A stretch of DNA of 64,000 nt from the NCBI RefSeq assembly GCF_001307765.1, contig NZ_LKBA01000001.1, positions 186,001 through 250,000 of the forward strand. The letters are read 5' to 3'. Of the stretch, positions 1 to 8,537 are shown one piece after another. Source of the stretch: Aliiroseovarius crassostreae (GTDB lineage: Bacteria > Pseudomonadota > Alphaproteobacteria > Rhodobacterales > Rhodobacteraceae). Both the position numbers and the translations under genes were made by a program. Within the stretch, counting starts at the first letter, position 1; every line of letters starts with the position of its first letter. The notes below the pieces were generated by a model. It was not told the DNA's origin. It worked only from the letters and a program-made list of their open reading frames with translations, and searched no databases.

Positions 1-75
1 ACTGTTCTCAGTGGAATTTCCAACCGCTCCAACCGAAGTTTTAAGCGGCCCCAAGGCTGCCCGTGTCGGTTCCAT
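1..75 (-). CDS. possible 5' end of a gene leaving the window
   Basis: An open minus-strand frame of 25 codons starts at an ATG at 73-75 and runs off the left edge. A purine-rich AAAGG lies 7 bases before the ATG. It would be divergent from fliK, so a flagellar gene is plausible, but nothing in the 25 residues identifies a family. This is a weak call. Confidence 0.3.
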   Translation of the reverse strand, partial: MEPTRAALGPLKTSVGAVGNSTENS

Positions 76-191
76 GTGCCATCCTTTCAAATGTGATCTA
101 TTTCCCCAACTATCTCTGCTGGCGGTAAACATCCGGTAACCAACTGCTGTCATATTGATCGAAATCGGAGTCAGAATACCCGGATGGACAT

Positions 192-1766
192 ATGCAAATT
201 GGACCGAAATTACCGATAAGCGGCGCTGCCGATGGTACACAGAATAGTGTCAGTAACATTCGTTCTGGGCGCGGCGTGGGCGATCTCTTTAGTGACCTGA
301 TGTTGGGTGCGAAGGACGTGGATCGGCCTATGATGCAGGTTGCGGATCAGCATGATGAAGCCCTTTCCGAAATTCGGTTGGCTGACCCCATGCTGGGGCA
401 CATGACTGACCTACCGGCGGAGGCCAACGTGTTTTTCGGGATGCCTGGGGGGGCTGTTCAGACCGGAAATATTATTCAGCGAGTGAGTGATGACAGTGCT
501 GGCTCTGAAACACAGCCCTCTCAGATGTCGTCTGATGAAACGGTGCTGGCGGCTGGGGTGGATGCGATAGAAGCCGGCGAGGTTTCAATTGCAATAGCGC
601 AACCAGCCAGCAGAGTTTCGGCGCTTGGTTTCCAGGATCTTGGTGCAACCATATCCGGTGAAGGCAAAGGGGACCGTGCCCTCGGCAACAATTTGCAAAG
701 CGCAGAGGTTGCTGGCCGGATCTTGGCAGGTGAGCAGATGGCCGAGATAGCGGGTGAGATAACGGGTCCGGGCCAAGGATCCTTGTCACGAGTGGACCCA
801 ATGACCGCCGCGCAGCTTCAGACGCAACTATCATTCCAGATGGGTTCTCAGACAATGACTGCTTCTCAGGGTAAATTGTCGGTGGAGGCCGTAAAAAACA
901 GTGAACAGGTCGATGTGGTTGGTGCCGGTGCCCGCGCGACGCTGGAAATGGTGACAGGGCCTGTCCTTGTCGGTGAGGTAGGCAGGATGAGCGGCCAACC
1001 GGCGGGAAGCCCGCATGCCATGCCCGGGCCAGCGGCCATGAAAGAGGGTCCCTCGGGTGCGGGAGTGGCCAAGGATTTCGGGAGAGAACAGGCCCGCTGG
1101 GCAAGTGCGCCTGAACAAAGCCATGCTGCGGCCCCGGCCCCGGCGCTGGCAAATCCATCAGGGGCAACTCCTTTGATTTCAGGGGTGGTGCCGATGCAGG
1201 CCCAACTGAATGTCCTGCAGGAAAGTAGTATGCGCCTACCCTCTGGGAATTTCGAATTGGACCAGTTGTTTGCGACCAGTTCTGAGGTGGGGATCGCTGA
1301 GGGTAGAATGGTAGAGACACTCAGCAGTCGCGCGGAGCTTTCGGCGCAAATGCGCACCGAACTCCCCCGTCATGTTGCCCTTCAGCTGGCAGATGTTGCC
1401 AGGAAAATGCCGGACCGACCGGTTGAACTTACGCTGAGCCCCGAGGAACTTGGGAAGCTGCGCCTGACCTTTTCCGGTGATCTGTCTGCAATGACAATTG
1501 CGGTCAACGTAGAGCGCCCGGAAACGCTCGATCTGATGCGGCGTCATATCGACCTGCTTGCCCAGGAAATGCGTGATATTGGATATGGAGAGGTCACCTT
1601 TTCCTTCACGCAATCCGGGGCGGGCGGCAAGGACGGTGGGCAGTCATCTTCTGATCATGCCCCCAGCTCCTCTGGGGATGCAACTGATAATGGCCACGTG
1701 CCTGACAAAGCTGAGCCGGTGCTTCTGAATGTGATGGCCCGCTCTGGAATTGATATTAGATTATAA
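192..1766 (+). CDS. fliK: flagellar hook-length control protein FliK-like
   Basis: A 524-residue protein that likely acts as the secreted molecular ruler ending hook growth at the flagellar export gate. The first ~390 residues are low-complexity, rich in Gly, Ala, Ser and Gln, as in FliK ruler regions. Residues ~395-470 form the conserved C-terminal hook-control domain, recognisable from the LPRHVALQLADVARKMP segment and the following VELTLSPEELGKLRL strand. The tail is acidic and Ser-rich. flgD starts 10 bases after the stop, which is the usual pairing of hook-length control with hook capping. N-terminal divergence is normal for the family; the C-terminal domain makes the call secure. Confidence 0.88.
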   Translation: MQIGPKLPISGAADGTQNSVSNIRSGRGVGDLFSDLMLGAKDVDRPMMQVADQHDEALSEIRLADPMLGHMTDLPAEANVFFGMPGGAVQTGNIIQRVSDDSAGSETQPSQMSSDETVLAAGVDAIEAGEVSIAIAQPASRVSALGFQDLGATISGEGKGDRALGNNLQSAEVAGRILAGEQMAEIAGEITGPGQGSLSRVDPMTAAQLQTQLSFQMGSQTMTASQGKLSVEAVKNSEQVDVVGAGARATLEMVTGPVLVGEVGRMSGQPAGSPHAMPGPAAMKEGPSGAGVAKDFGREQARWASAPEQSHAAAPAPALANPSGATPLISGVVPMQAQLNVLQESSMRLPSGNFELDQLFATSSEVGIAEGRMVETLSSRAELSAQMRTELPRHVALQLADVARKMPDRPVELTLSPEELGKLRLTFSGDLSAMTIAVNVERPETLDLMRRHIDLLAQEMRDIGYGEVTFSFTQSGAGGKDGGQSSSDHAPSSSGDATDNGHVPDKAEPVLLNVMARSGIDIRL

Positions 1767-1776
1767 AGGATATCAG

Positions 1777-2472
1777 ATGGTTACGACTGCAACTAACCCG
1801 ACTTTACCCTCATCTCTCACAGCGCCGCCCGCCTCTCCCAGTGCCGCCAAAACCGATGAGAATGCGTCCGCAGCGCTGTCTTCGGATTTTGAGACATTCC
1901 TGACGATGATGACGGTTCAGATGGAAAACCAGGACCCGCTGAACCCGATGGACTCAACGGAATTTGCCATGCAGCTTGCGACATTCTCAGGCGTCGAGCA
2001 GCAGGTGAGGAGCAACAGTTTGCTGGAAGGAATGACTGCAAGGCTTGATCTGATGGGGATGACGGACGTCGCAGGCTGGGTTGGTATGGAGGCCCGGGTG
2101 AGTGCACCTGCCAGCTTTGATGGCACCCCGGTGACCTTGTCGCCCAAACCGCCCTCCACTGCGGACCAGACCAATCTGATCGTAAAGGATGCAGAGGGGA
2201 ATGTGGTTCAGAAAACCGATATTCCCGTATCCAGTGATCAGATCGAGTGGGCAGGAGTGGATGCATCCGGCCAGCCATTTGAAAATGGGACCTATTCGTT
2301 TGAGCTGGAAAGCTGGAGCGAAGGCAAACTTATCGATGCAACGCCAGTAGAGGTCTACGCGAGGGTTGTGGAAACCCGGCAGGAAGATGGTGAACTCAAG
2401 CTGGTTCTCGAAAGCGGCGACAAGGTGTCTGCCGATAAGGTAACTGCGCTGCGAGAAGCATCGGACAGCTAG
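1777..2472 (+). CDS. flgD: flagellar hook capping protein FlgD
   Basis: A 231-residue scaffold protein that caps the growing hook and guides assembly of FlgE. The N-terminal signature is present: FETFLTMMTVQMENQDPLNP followed by DSTEFAMQLATFSGVEQ (residues ~37-75). A FlgD Ig-like/tudor region follows at ~100-200. An upstream TTG at 1750 would overlap fliK, but the ATG at 1777 is preceded by AAGGA at 1766-1770 and begins a typical FlgD N-terminus, so it is preferred. Co-transcription with fliK is likely. A dispersed palindromic repeat follows the stop. Confidence 0.93.
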   Translation: MVTTATNPTLPSSLTAPPASPSAAKTDENASAALSSDFETFLTMMTVQMENQDPLNPMDSTEFAMQLATFSGVEQQVRSNSLLEGMTARLDLMGMTDVAGWVGMEARVSAPASFDGTPVTLSPKPPSTADQTNLIVKDAEGNVVQKTDIPVSSDQIEWAGVDASGQPFENGTYSFELESWSEGKLIDATPVEVYARVVETRQEDGELKLVLESGDKVSADKVTALREASDS

Positions 2473-2497
2473 AATACGCCCGGAAAACCGGGTGTCC

Positions 2498-2575
2498 AAA
2501 GCGTTTCAGTTTGACCTGGGGCAGGTGAAAACTGAAACATGATGGCGAAGATCACTGCGTTGGATGTGCAGGATA
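2498..2575 (+). repeat. dispersed palindromic repeat, copy 1
   Basis: This is one of four related intergenic repeats in the window. It contains a perfect 10-bp inverted repeat, GTTTCAGTTT (2503-2512) with AAACTGAAAC (2529-2538), around a 16-base loop with the shared core GACCTGGGGCAGG. The right part, including GATCACTG, matches copy 3. It lies between the convergent ends of flgD and ubiB and may serve as a terminator-like structure there. Confidence 0.72.
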
Positions 2576-2634
2576 AATTCGCGCTGTGAGTTCGTTCAGA
2601 GTTGCTTTTGCTTCAAGATTGTACGGTCAGGCCA

Positions 2635-4164
2635 TCAAATAAGTGATGACAGCCAGACCGCGGCAAGCGCAATTCCACCCCCAAGGCTGACATAGGCCAT
2701 CGCCCTCATTGGGCGCGCGGGCGCCGCTTCCGGCAAGGGCGTGGATTGCCGGATCAGTGCCGCTTCGGCCAGTTCGGGCAGAAGCGGCCCAAACCTTGAC
2801 AGGACGCGTGCGGTTCGCAGCAGGTCGCGGGCGAGTGCTTTGGGACCGATTGACGCCTTGATGTAATCTTCGACGACGGGACGGGCGACCTGCCAGATGT
2901 TGATATGTGGGTCAAGTGAGCGCGCGACCCCTTCGACCACAACCATCGTCCGTTGCAGCAAGATCAGCTCCGTGCGGGTCTGCATGCCAAATTTCTCTGT
3001 GACCTCAAAGAGGTAGGAGAGGAGTTTGGCCATCGAGATCTGCGTTGCATCCATATCCGCAATTGGTTCACCAACGGCGCGGAGGGCCTGTGCGAATTCC
3101 ACCACATCCCGATTTGCGGGAACATAGCCTGCTTCGAAATGGACCTCAGCCACGCGGGTGTAATTGCGGGTGATGAAGCCGTAGAGGATTTCGGCATAGA
3201 CTCGACGAGTATATTCGTCGATCCGTCCCATAATACCAAAATCAATGGCAATGATGTCTCCGTTTTCGGCGAATTTCAGGTTGCCCTGATGCATATCCCC
3301 ATGAAACAGCCCGTCCCGCAGGGCATGGCTCAGAAACAGCTGCAGCACCCGTTCCCCCAGATCGGTCATATTCAGACCTGATGCCCGAATACTGTCCAGA
3401 TCATTGGCGGGAATGCCTTCGGCCCACCCGAGCGTCATCACGGAACGTCCGGTCAGCGCCCAATTGATGTGGGGCACTTCAAAGCCTTGATCCTTTTGGG
3501 TATTTTCCGCAAATTCACTGGCGGAAGCCCCCTCCAGACGCAGGTCGAGCTCTCCCATCACCACGCCTTCGAAATGTTCCACCACATCGGTCGGGCGCAG
3601 ACGTCTGGTTGAGGGCAGGAGCCATTCGATCATCCGTGCAGAGAAGTGGAATGCGTCGATATCGGTGCGGAAGGCTCGCAGGATGCCGGGGCGCAGAACC
3701 TTGACGGCCACTTTCTGGCCATTTGTGGCAAGGCGGGCGCGGTGGACCTGTGCGATGGAGGCTGCGGCAACCGGTTCTGAGAACTCGGAAAAGACCTCGT
3801 CCACCTTGATCCCCAACTCGTCCTCAACCATTTTCCGCGCCACATCAAGCGGGAAGGGGGGCAGCTTGTCCTGCAGGTATTTCAACTGGTCGGCAAGGTC
3901 AGACCCGACCACATCCGGGCGTGTCGACAGGATTTGTCCGAATTTGATATAGGCCGGTCCCAGCGCGGTAATGGCGCGAGTGACGGGGGGCAGGGATGTG
4001 TCACCTTTCTTGCCCAGCCACGCAAAGGGAAAACCAATGACCCGAGCGGCCACCCGCAGGGCAGGCGGTGCTTTCATCGCATCCAGAACGACACCCATGG
4101 CGCCGGTGCGCTGAAAGGTGGCGCCGGTGCGGATCAGGCGCCAGATATTGTGCGGTCCACGCAT
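2635..4164 (-). CDS. ubiB: ubiquinone biosynthesis kinase-like protein UbiB
   Basis: A 509-residue member of the ABC1/ADCK/UbiB atypical kinase family, required for aerobic ubiquinone synthesis, probably at the inner membrane. Seen: the QxxxTRPDVVG region ('GQILSTRPD') of the KxGQ motif, an Ala-rich loop ('AAASIAQVHRA'), VAVKVLRPG with the lysine, the HGDMHQGN catalytic loop and the IDFGIMG metal-binding motif. The C-terminus has a hydrophobic segment consistent with a membrane anchor. The ATG at 4162-4164 lies one base after the ubiE stop (TGACATG), so the two are translated together; a longer frame to 4197 would overlap ubiE. Confidence 0.93.
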   Translation of the reverse strand: MRGPHNIWRLIRTGATFQRTGAMGVVLDAMKAPPALRVAARVIGFPFAWLGKKGDTSLPPVTRAITALGPAYIKFGQILSTRPDVVGSDLADQLKYLQDKLPPFPLDVARKMVEDELGIKVDEVFSEFSEPVAAASIAQVHRARLATNGQKVAVKVLRPGILRAFRTDIDAFHFSARMIEWLLPSTRRLRPTDVVEHFEGVVMGELDLRLEGASASEFAENTQKDQGFEVPHINWALTGRSVMTLGWAEGIPANDLDSIRASGLNMTDLGERVLQLFLSHALRDGLFHGDMHQGNLKFAENGDIIAIDFGIMGRIDEYTRRVYAEILYGFITRNYTRVAEVHFEAGYVPANRDVVEFAQALRAVGEPIADMDATQISMAKLLSYLFEVTEKFGMQTRTELILLQRTMVVVEGVARSLDPHINIWQVARPVVEDYIKASIGPKALARDLLRTARVLSRFGPLLPELAEAALIRQSTPLPEAAPARPMRAMAYVSLGGGIALAAVWLSSLI

Positions 4165-4165
4165 G

Positions 4166-4918
4166 TCAGATCTTCCATCCCGAATGCAGGGCTGCAATCC
4201 CCAGGGACAGGTTGCGATATTTCACATTCTCGAAACCGGCGTCCCGGATCATTCCGGCAAATGTATCTTGATCTGGGAATTTTCTAATGGATTCAATAAG
4301 GTATTGATAGCTGTCATAATCGTCAGCGATCAGCTTGCCCATCCGGGGGATCACGTTGAAGGAATAGAGGTCGTAGAGTTTTTGCAATCCGTCATTGGGC
4401 AGTTGGCTAAACTCCAGCACCATCAGGCGCCCGCCGGGTTTGAGCACCCGATAGGCCTCTTTCAACGCGTCGGGGATACGGGTCACGTTGCGGATGCCAA
4501 AGCTGATCGTGTAGCGATCAAAGCTGTTATCCTCGAACGGCAATTGCATCGCGTCGCCAACCACCCAGTCAAGCCGGTTCGCCATATTGCCGGCTTCTGC
4601 GCGCTGGCGTCCTTCGATCAGCATGGATTCTGTCATGTCCAGCACGACAGAGGATGTGCCTTCCGCGCGTTTCAGGAACCGAAAGGAAATGTCGCCCGTG
4701 CCACCGGCTACATCAAGCAGGCGCTGCCCGGGACGGGGGGCCAGCCAGTCCATCATCGCGTCTTTCCAGAGGCGGTGAATGCCGACGGACATGACGTCGT
4801 TCATGATGTCGTATTTCGAGGCCACATTGGTGAAAACGCCATGGACCATCCCGGCCTTCTGGTCTTCGTCTACGGTTTTGAACCCAAAATGCGTGGTTTT
4901 CTTGCTGTTCGATGTCAT
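4166..4918 (-). CDS. ubiE: ubiquinone/menaquinone C-methyltransferase UbiE
   Basis: A 250-residue class I SAM-dependent methyltransferase that methylates 2-polyprenyl-6-methoxy-1,4-benzoquinol during ubiquinone synthesis. The SAM-binding motif [14 protein letters not shown] is near residue 65. The family signatures [17 protein letters not shown] (residues ~35-52) and [15 protein letters not shown] (~165) are intact. The ATG at 4918 has AAGG 9 bases upstream; a GTG at 4924 is in frame but too close to it. It forms an operon with ubiB and is divergent from the membrane-protein gene at 5001. Confidence 0.95.
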   Translation of the reverse strand: MTSNSKKTTHFGFKTVDEDQKAGMVHGVFTNVASKYDIMNDVMSVGIHRLWKDAMMDWLAPRPGQRLLDVAGGTGDISFRFLKRAEGTSSVVLDMTESMLIEGRQRAEAGNMANRLDWVVGDAMQLPFEDNSFDRYTISFGIRNVTRIPDALKEAYRVLKPGGRLMVLEFSQLPNDGLQKLYDLYSFNVIPRMGKLIADDYDSYQYLIESIRKFPDQDTFAGMIRDAGFENVKYRNLSLGIAALHSGWKI

Positions 4919-5000
4919 CGGCACTTGCCTTAAATTGTCTCTGCTCCCTTATAGTCAGATATGTCCCGGATACAATTGCGGTTGAGGCTGGAAACGGAAC

Positions 5001-5669
5001 ATGCGTCAGGTTGTCATTTCCTTTTTGCTCTTGCTGATGGCGGGGGTCGTGTTTTTCGGGCTGGTCCATTTCGGCGGCACCTATCTTCGCGAGCACCCCA
5101 ACACCCTGCCCTCTGCCCTGGCCTTTCTTCAGCCCGGAAATCCCTGGTCCGAGAATATCCTGAAATTATTGGGCACGCTTCTTCTTGCGCCAACCCTGCC
5201 TTATTTTTTGGTATCGGTGGCCCGGCTCGGCGGGGATGAGGGGCGGCATGATCCGTTTGAGGGGGTCACCACGCTTCGGCTCAAATCCGGGTTTCTTTTC
5301 CTTTTCGTTCCGGCAAGCGGCGCTCTGTCTGCCCTGTTCATCTTTGTTGCACTGGAGGGGGATCAGCTTGGTCTGTCGCTTTTCATGGCGGCGTTCGGGC
5401 TGTTCTTCGGGCTGATGTGCCTTTGGATGATCGTCGCTTTTGTGTCCTATGACCGCGAGGGGCTGATCAATACGCACTGGAGTTTTCGCAGGAAGCGATA
5501 TGCCTGGAATGATCTGGTGGACGTTGGTTATAACCGGGACGCGATGCAATATGAGCTTCATTTTGGTGAGGCCGGCAAGGCAAAGATCTCCTCCTTTTAT
5601 ACCGGGATGGAGGCATTGATAGAGCGGGCCAATGAAGAGCTGTCTGAGAACTGGAATGCGTATGAGTGA
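5001..5669 (+). CDS. hypothetical membrane protein with C-terminal PH-like segment
   Basis: A 222-residue protein not assigned to a named family. Four hydrophobic stretches are visible at about residues 5-25, 57-73, 97-118 and 123-147, consistent with an inner-membrane protein. The C-terminal ~75 residues are soluble, with alternating aromatic and basic strands ([23 protein letters not shown]) resembling a bacterial PH-like fold. That resemblance is inference. The stop is 8 bases before the mutM start, suggesting shared transcription. Confidence 0.75.
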   Translation: MRQVVISFLLLLMAGVVFFGLVHFGGTYLREHPNTLPSALAFLQPGNPWSENILKLLGTLLLAPTLPYFLVSVARLGGDEGRHDPFEGVTTLRLKSGFLFLFVPASGALSALFIFVALEGDQLGLSLFMAAFGLFFGLMCLWMIVAFVSYDREGLINTHWSFRRKRYAWNDLVDVGYNRDAMQYELHFGEAGKAKISSFYTGMEALIERANEELSENWNAYE

Positions 5670-5677
5670 GAGGTCCC

Positions 5678-6529
5678 ATGCCTGAACTGCCCGAAGTTGA
5701 AACCGTGCGTCGCGGACTGGCCCCGGTGATGGAGGGCGTGCGGATTGCCCGGGCAGAGGTGCGGCGTGACGGGTTGCGCTGGCCGTTCCCGGATCGGATG
5801 GCTGACCGGTTGACCGGGGCGCAGGTGCGCCATCTTGGGCGTCGGTCGAAGTACCTGCTTCTGGACCTCGATACTGATGAAACCCTGATCGTGCATCTGG
5901 GCATGTCGGGGCGGATGCTGATTTCGGGTCATCGTCTGGGCAAGTTTCACCATACCCACCCGGCGCCGGAAAAGCATGACCATGTCGTGTTTGATATGGA
6001 GAACGGCGCGCGGGTGACCTTTAACGATCCGCGTCGCTTCGGGGCGATGGATCTGTGCCCCACGGCGGGTCTTGAGGCGCATAAACTGATCCGCGTCCTG
6101 GGGCCGGAACCCCTTGGCAATGATTTTGATGAAACCTATCTGGTCGCCAGGCTTGCCGGCAAAAACACGGCCATCAAGACCGCGCTTCTGGATCAGGGAA
6201 TAGTCGCAGGGCTTGGCAATATCTATGTCTGTGAGGTGCTGTTTCGGGCGGGGATCCATCCGTCTCGAAAGGCAGGTCAGATAGCGGCCAAACGGGTGGC
6301 GGGATTGGCGCCGATCATCCGTGATGTGTTGCGTGAGGCGATCAAAAGCGGTGGATCTTCGCTGAAGGATTACCGCCAGACAGATGGTGATCTGGGGTAT
6401 TTTCAACACAGTTTTCAGGTCTACGGACGGGAAAATGAACCCTGCGTCACACCTGATTGCAAAGGGAAAATTGCCCGAATCGTGCAGGGGGGACGATCAA
6501 GCTTCTATTGTGGGCAATGTCAAAGATAG
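5678..6529 (+). CDS. mutM: formamidopyrimidine-DNA glycosylase MutM
   Basis: A 283-residue base-excision repair enzyme that removes 8-oxoguanine and formamidopyrimidines and nicks the abasic site. The mature N-terminus [13 protein letters not shown] supplies the catalytic proline and glutamate, which fixes the start at 5678. The [12 protein letters not shown] loop, the HLGMSGRM strand with its catalytic lysine region and the H2TH segment ([21 protein letters not shown]) are present. The C-terminal zinc finger has cysteines spaced C-x4-C and C-x2-C (CVTPDC ... YCGQC). The length is normal. Confidence 0.97.
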   Translation: MPELPEVETVRRGLAPVMEGVRIARAEVRRDGLRWPFPDRMADRLTGAQVRHLGRRSKYLLLDLDTDETLIVHLGMSGRMLISGHRLGKFHHTHPAPEKHDHVVFDMENGARVTFNDPRRFGAMDLCPTAGLEAHKLIRVLGPEPLGNDFDETYLVARLAGKNTAIKTALLDQGIVAGLGNIYVCEVLFRAGIHPSRKAGQIAAKRVAGLAPIIRDVLREAIKSGGSSLKDYRQTDGDLGYFQHSFQVYGRENEPCVTPDCKGKIARIVQGGRSSFYCGQCQR

Positions 6530-6535
6530 CTTGAT

Positions 6536-6568
6536 CGAGGGGGAATGCCCGCGTAGGACTCCCCCTCG
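6536..6568 (+). other. G/C-rich inverted repeat between mutM and enoyl-CoA hydratase
   Basis: CGAGGGGGA (6536-6544) pairs with TCCCCCTCG (6560-6568) to give a perfect 9-bp stem and 15-base loop just after mutM. No T-run follows, so it is not a classical intrinsic terminator; it may be a processing or attenuation structure. Confidence 0.45.
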
Positions 6569-6616
6569 ACCACCACTGGTCAGGGACGACCAAAACGGGA
6601 CTAAGGCAGGGGAACC

Positions 6617-7393
6617 ATGGCCTATAAGAATATTATCGTCGAAATCGAAGACCACGTATCGCTGATCCGGCTGAACCGCCCGGATGCGATGAATGCTCTC
6701 AATCTCGAGCTGTTGGGCGAGCTGGGCGAAGCGCTGGCGGAAGCGCAGGAAAATGACAAGGTGCGCTGCATCGTGATCACGGGTTCGGAAAAGGCATTCG
6801 CCGCCGGGGCCGATATCAAGATGATGGCTGAGAAAAGCTTTGTGGATGTGTTCGCCGGGGATCTGTTCACCCCCGAAGAGGCCGCGATCATGCGGATCCG
6901 CAAACCGATTATCGCCGCCGTGTCAGGCTATGCGCTGGGCGGTGGATGCGAGTTGGCGATGATGTGTGATTTCATCATCGCGTCCGAGACTGCCAAGTTT
7001 GGTCAGCCCGAAGTGAACCTTGGGGTGATGGCCGGGATGGGCGGCACACAGCGTCTGACCAAGCTGGTGGGGCGTGCCAAGGCGATGGATATGAACCTGA
7101 CCGGGCGTTTCATGGATGCCGATGAGGCAGAGCGGTCAGGGCTGGTCAGCCGCGTGGTGCCCTCGAAAGATCTGATGAAAGAGGCAATGGGGGCGGCTGC
7201 GAAGATTGCCGAAAAATCCATGGTCACCGTGATGGCGATCAAGGAGGCGGTCAATCGCGCTGAACAGCTGCCGCTGGCCGAAGGGGTGCTGTTTGAACGC
7301 CGCCTGTTCCACTCGCTGTTTGCCACCGAAGATCAGAAAGAAGGCATGGCTGCTTTCGTTGAGAAGCGCGAACCGCAATTCCGCGACAAGTAA
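6617..7393 (+). CDS. enoyl-CoA hydratase
   Basis: A 258-residue crotonase-superfamily enzyme that likely hydrates trans-2-enoyl-CoA in fatty-acid or related acyl-CoA degradation. The oxyanion-hole motif GSEKAFAAGADIKMM (~55-70) and the two catalytic glutamates, in GGGCELAMMCD (~115) and GQPEVNLGVMAGMGG (~135), are present. The length and C-terminal FVEKREPQF match short-chain enoyl-CoA hydratases. Exact chain-length preference cannot be read from sequence. Confidence 0.93.
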   Translation: MAYKNIIVEIEDHVSLIRLNRPDAMNALNLELLGELGEALAEAQENDKVRCIVITGSEKAFAAGADIKMMAEKSFVDVFAGDLFTPEEAAIMRIRKPIIAAVSGYALGGGCELAMMCDFIIASETAKFGQPEVNLGVMAGMGGTQRLTKLVGRAKAMDMNLTGRFMDADEAERSGLVSRVVPSKDLMKEAMGAAAKIAEKSMVTVMAIKEAVNRAEQLPLAEGVLFERRLFHSLFATEDQKEGMAAFVEKREPQFRDK

Positions 7394-7569
7394 GCCTCGA
7401 AACCAAGAAAATGGGGTTCCCTTTCCGGGCGAAATGCCCTAAAGGGGGCCGCAATATATGCGTGTGAGGCCCGCTTTGGCCAGAATCACCGGTTCTGAAC
7501 CCGGCGGGTGCTGATGCGCAGTCCACTTATGTGGCATGAAACGAAACACCCGACGAAGGGATCAGACAT

Positions 7570-7833
7570 ATGGCAAATTCGCCCCAAGCTAAAAAACGCG
7601 CCCGCCAGAACGAGCGTCGTTTCGCTGTGAACAAAGCGCGTCGTTCGCGCATCCGCACCTATCTGCGCAAAGTTGAAGAAGCCATCGCCTCGGGCGATCA
7701 GGCCGCTGCTGCCGCTGCTCTGAAGCAGGCTCAGCCGGAACTGATGCGCGGTGTGACCAAAGGCGTTCTGCACAAAAACACTGTTGCGCGCAAAATGTCG
7801 CGCCTGTCGGCACGTGTGAAAGCGCTGGGCTGA
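7570..7833 (+). CDS. rpsT: 30S ribosomal protein S20
   Basis: An 87-residue, highly basic helical protein that binds 16S rRNA. The family N-terminus [16 protein letters not shown] and the C-terminal [19 protein letters not shown] are both clear. AAGGGATCA precedes the ATG at normal spacing. It is the last gene before dnaA, as usual in Rhodobacterales, and is followed by a terminator-like hairpin. Confidence 0.98.
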   Translation: MANSPQAKKRARQNERRFAVNKARRSRIRTYLRKVEEAIASGDQAAAAAALKQAQPELMRGVTKGVLHKNTVARKMSRLSARVKALG

Positions 7834-7907
7834 TTGCCCTGGGCAGACCGGATTTGATTGGTCTGTGACAAAATTGTCAGCCTCTGAAATTGGGGCTGAA
7901 ACATGAG

Positions 7908-7944
7908 ATGAGCGTGCCAAATAGGCGCGCTCATTTGCGTTTTT
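7908..7944 (+). terminator. probable intrinsic terminator of rpsT
   Basis: ATGAGCGTGCC (7908-7918) pairs with GGCGCGCTCAT (7924-7934), with one G-T pair and a five-base loop. TTGCGTTTTT follows. Confidence 0.65.
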
Positions 7945-8537
7945 CAGGACGCCTGTCATGGGCATCAAAACCGGGTCCGGGATTCGTTTTCGGAAAGACA
8001 GAGTCAAGGGTGAAGTTCTGTTGCGCGCCCTGCGGTGCAGTTGCTAGCTTATCTCCAGCGATTCACGTCGCTGACTTGGGACAATGATGATTTGGGGCAA
8101 AAAGTCGTTATTTTTTATTGGCTTAGCTCAATCCACAATCGAGTGGGGAGAGAATCCCCCTCGCGAATGTAGCGCGAAACCCCTGTCGAGGGGGACAGGT
8201 TTCGTGTTGCCTGATGATCGGGTTCACCACCCTTGCATGAGGGGATGAATGCATCATCTGTCATGTCTCTTAACATGCCCCGTTCGGGGTCGCACACGCC
8301 GCACCTTACATGGTCGGACGTGGGTGGGCTTTGTTTGCGCTTTCGGCCTTTCGGGCTGAAGCAGGTGCAGGTCAAGGCCAGGGTCAGCTTATGTTCGGGA
8401 CCGAGGGAAGGGGCGGTTTCGGAATGCGTGCATGTCGTCGGTTCCGGTGCTGTGGCAGGCGCCTGGTGGTGAGTGAATGATGATCTGAGACAGGCTGCTT
8501 GCGACAGTCGAGAAAAAAGAAAATAGGTCGAAGTGAC
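7945..8537 (+). promoter_or_regulatory. long rpsT-dnaA intergenic region, likely dnaA control region
   Basis: Nearly 600 bases without a supported gene. It holds an AT-rich run (8101-8120) followed by an imperfect DnaA-box-like CAATCCACA (8129-8137). Next come two mutually exclusive hairpins: TCCCCCTCG (8155-8163) with CGAGGGGGA (8187-8195), versus CGAAACC..TGTC (8174-8186) with GACAGGTTTCG (8194-8204). A dnaA promoter and leader are expected here. It could also contain replication-origin elements, but no cluster of strong DnaA boxes was seen. Confidence 0.45.

Noticed and set aside
4118-4933. A 271-codon plus-strand frame opposite ubiE
   Set aside because: It is a shadow of ubiE, which carries all methyltransferase motifs.
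8101-8204. A replication origin upstream of dnaA
   Set aside because: Only one weak DnaA-box-like word and one AT-rich run were seen. In many alphaproteobacteria oriC lies elsewhere, so no origin is called without skew or marker-frequency data.
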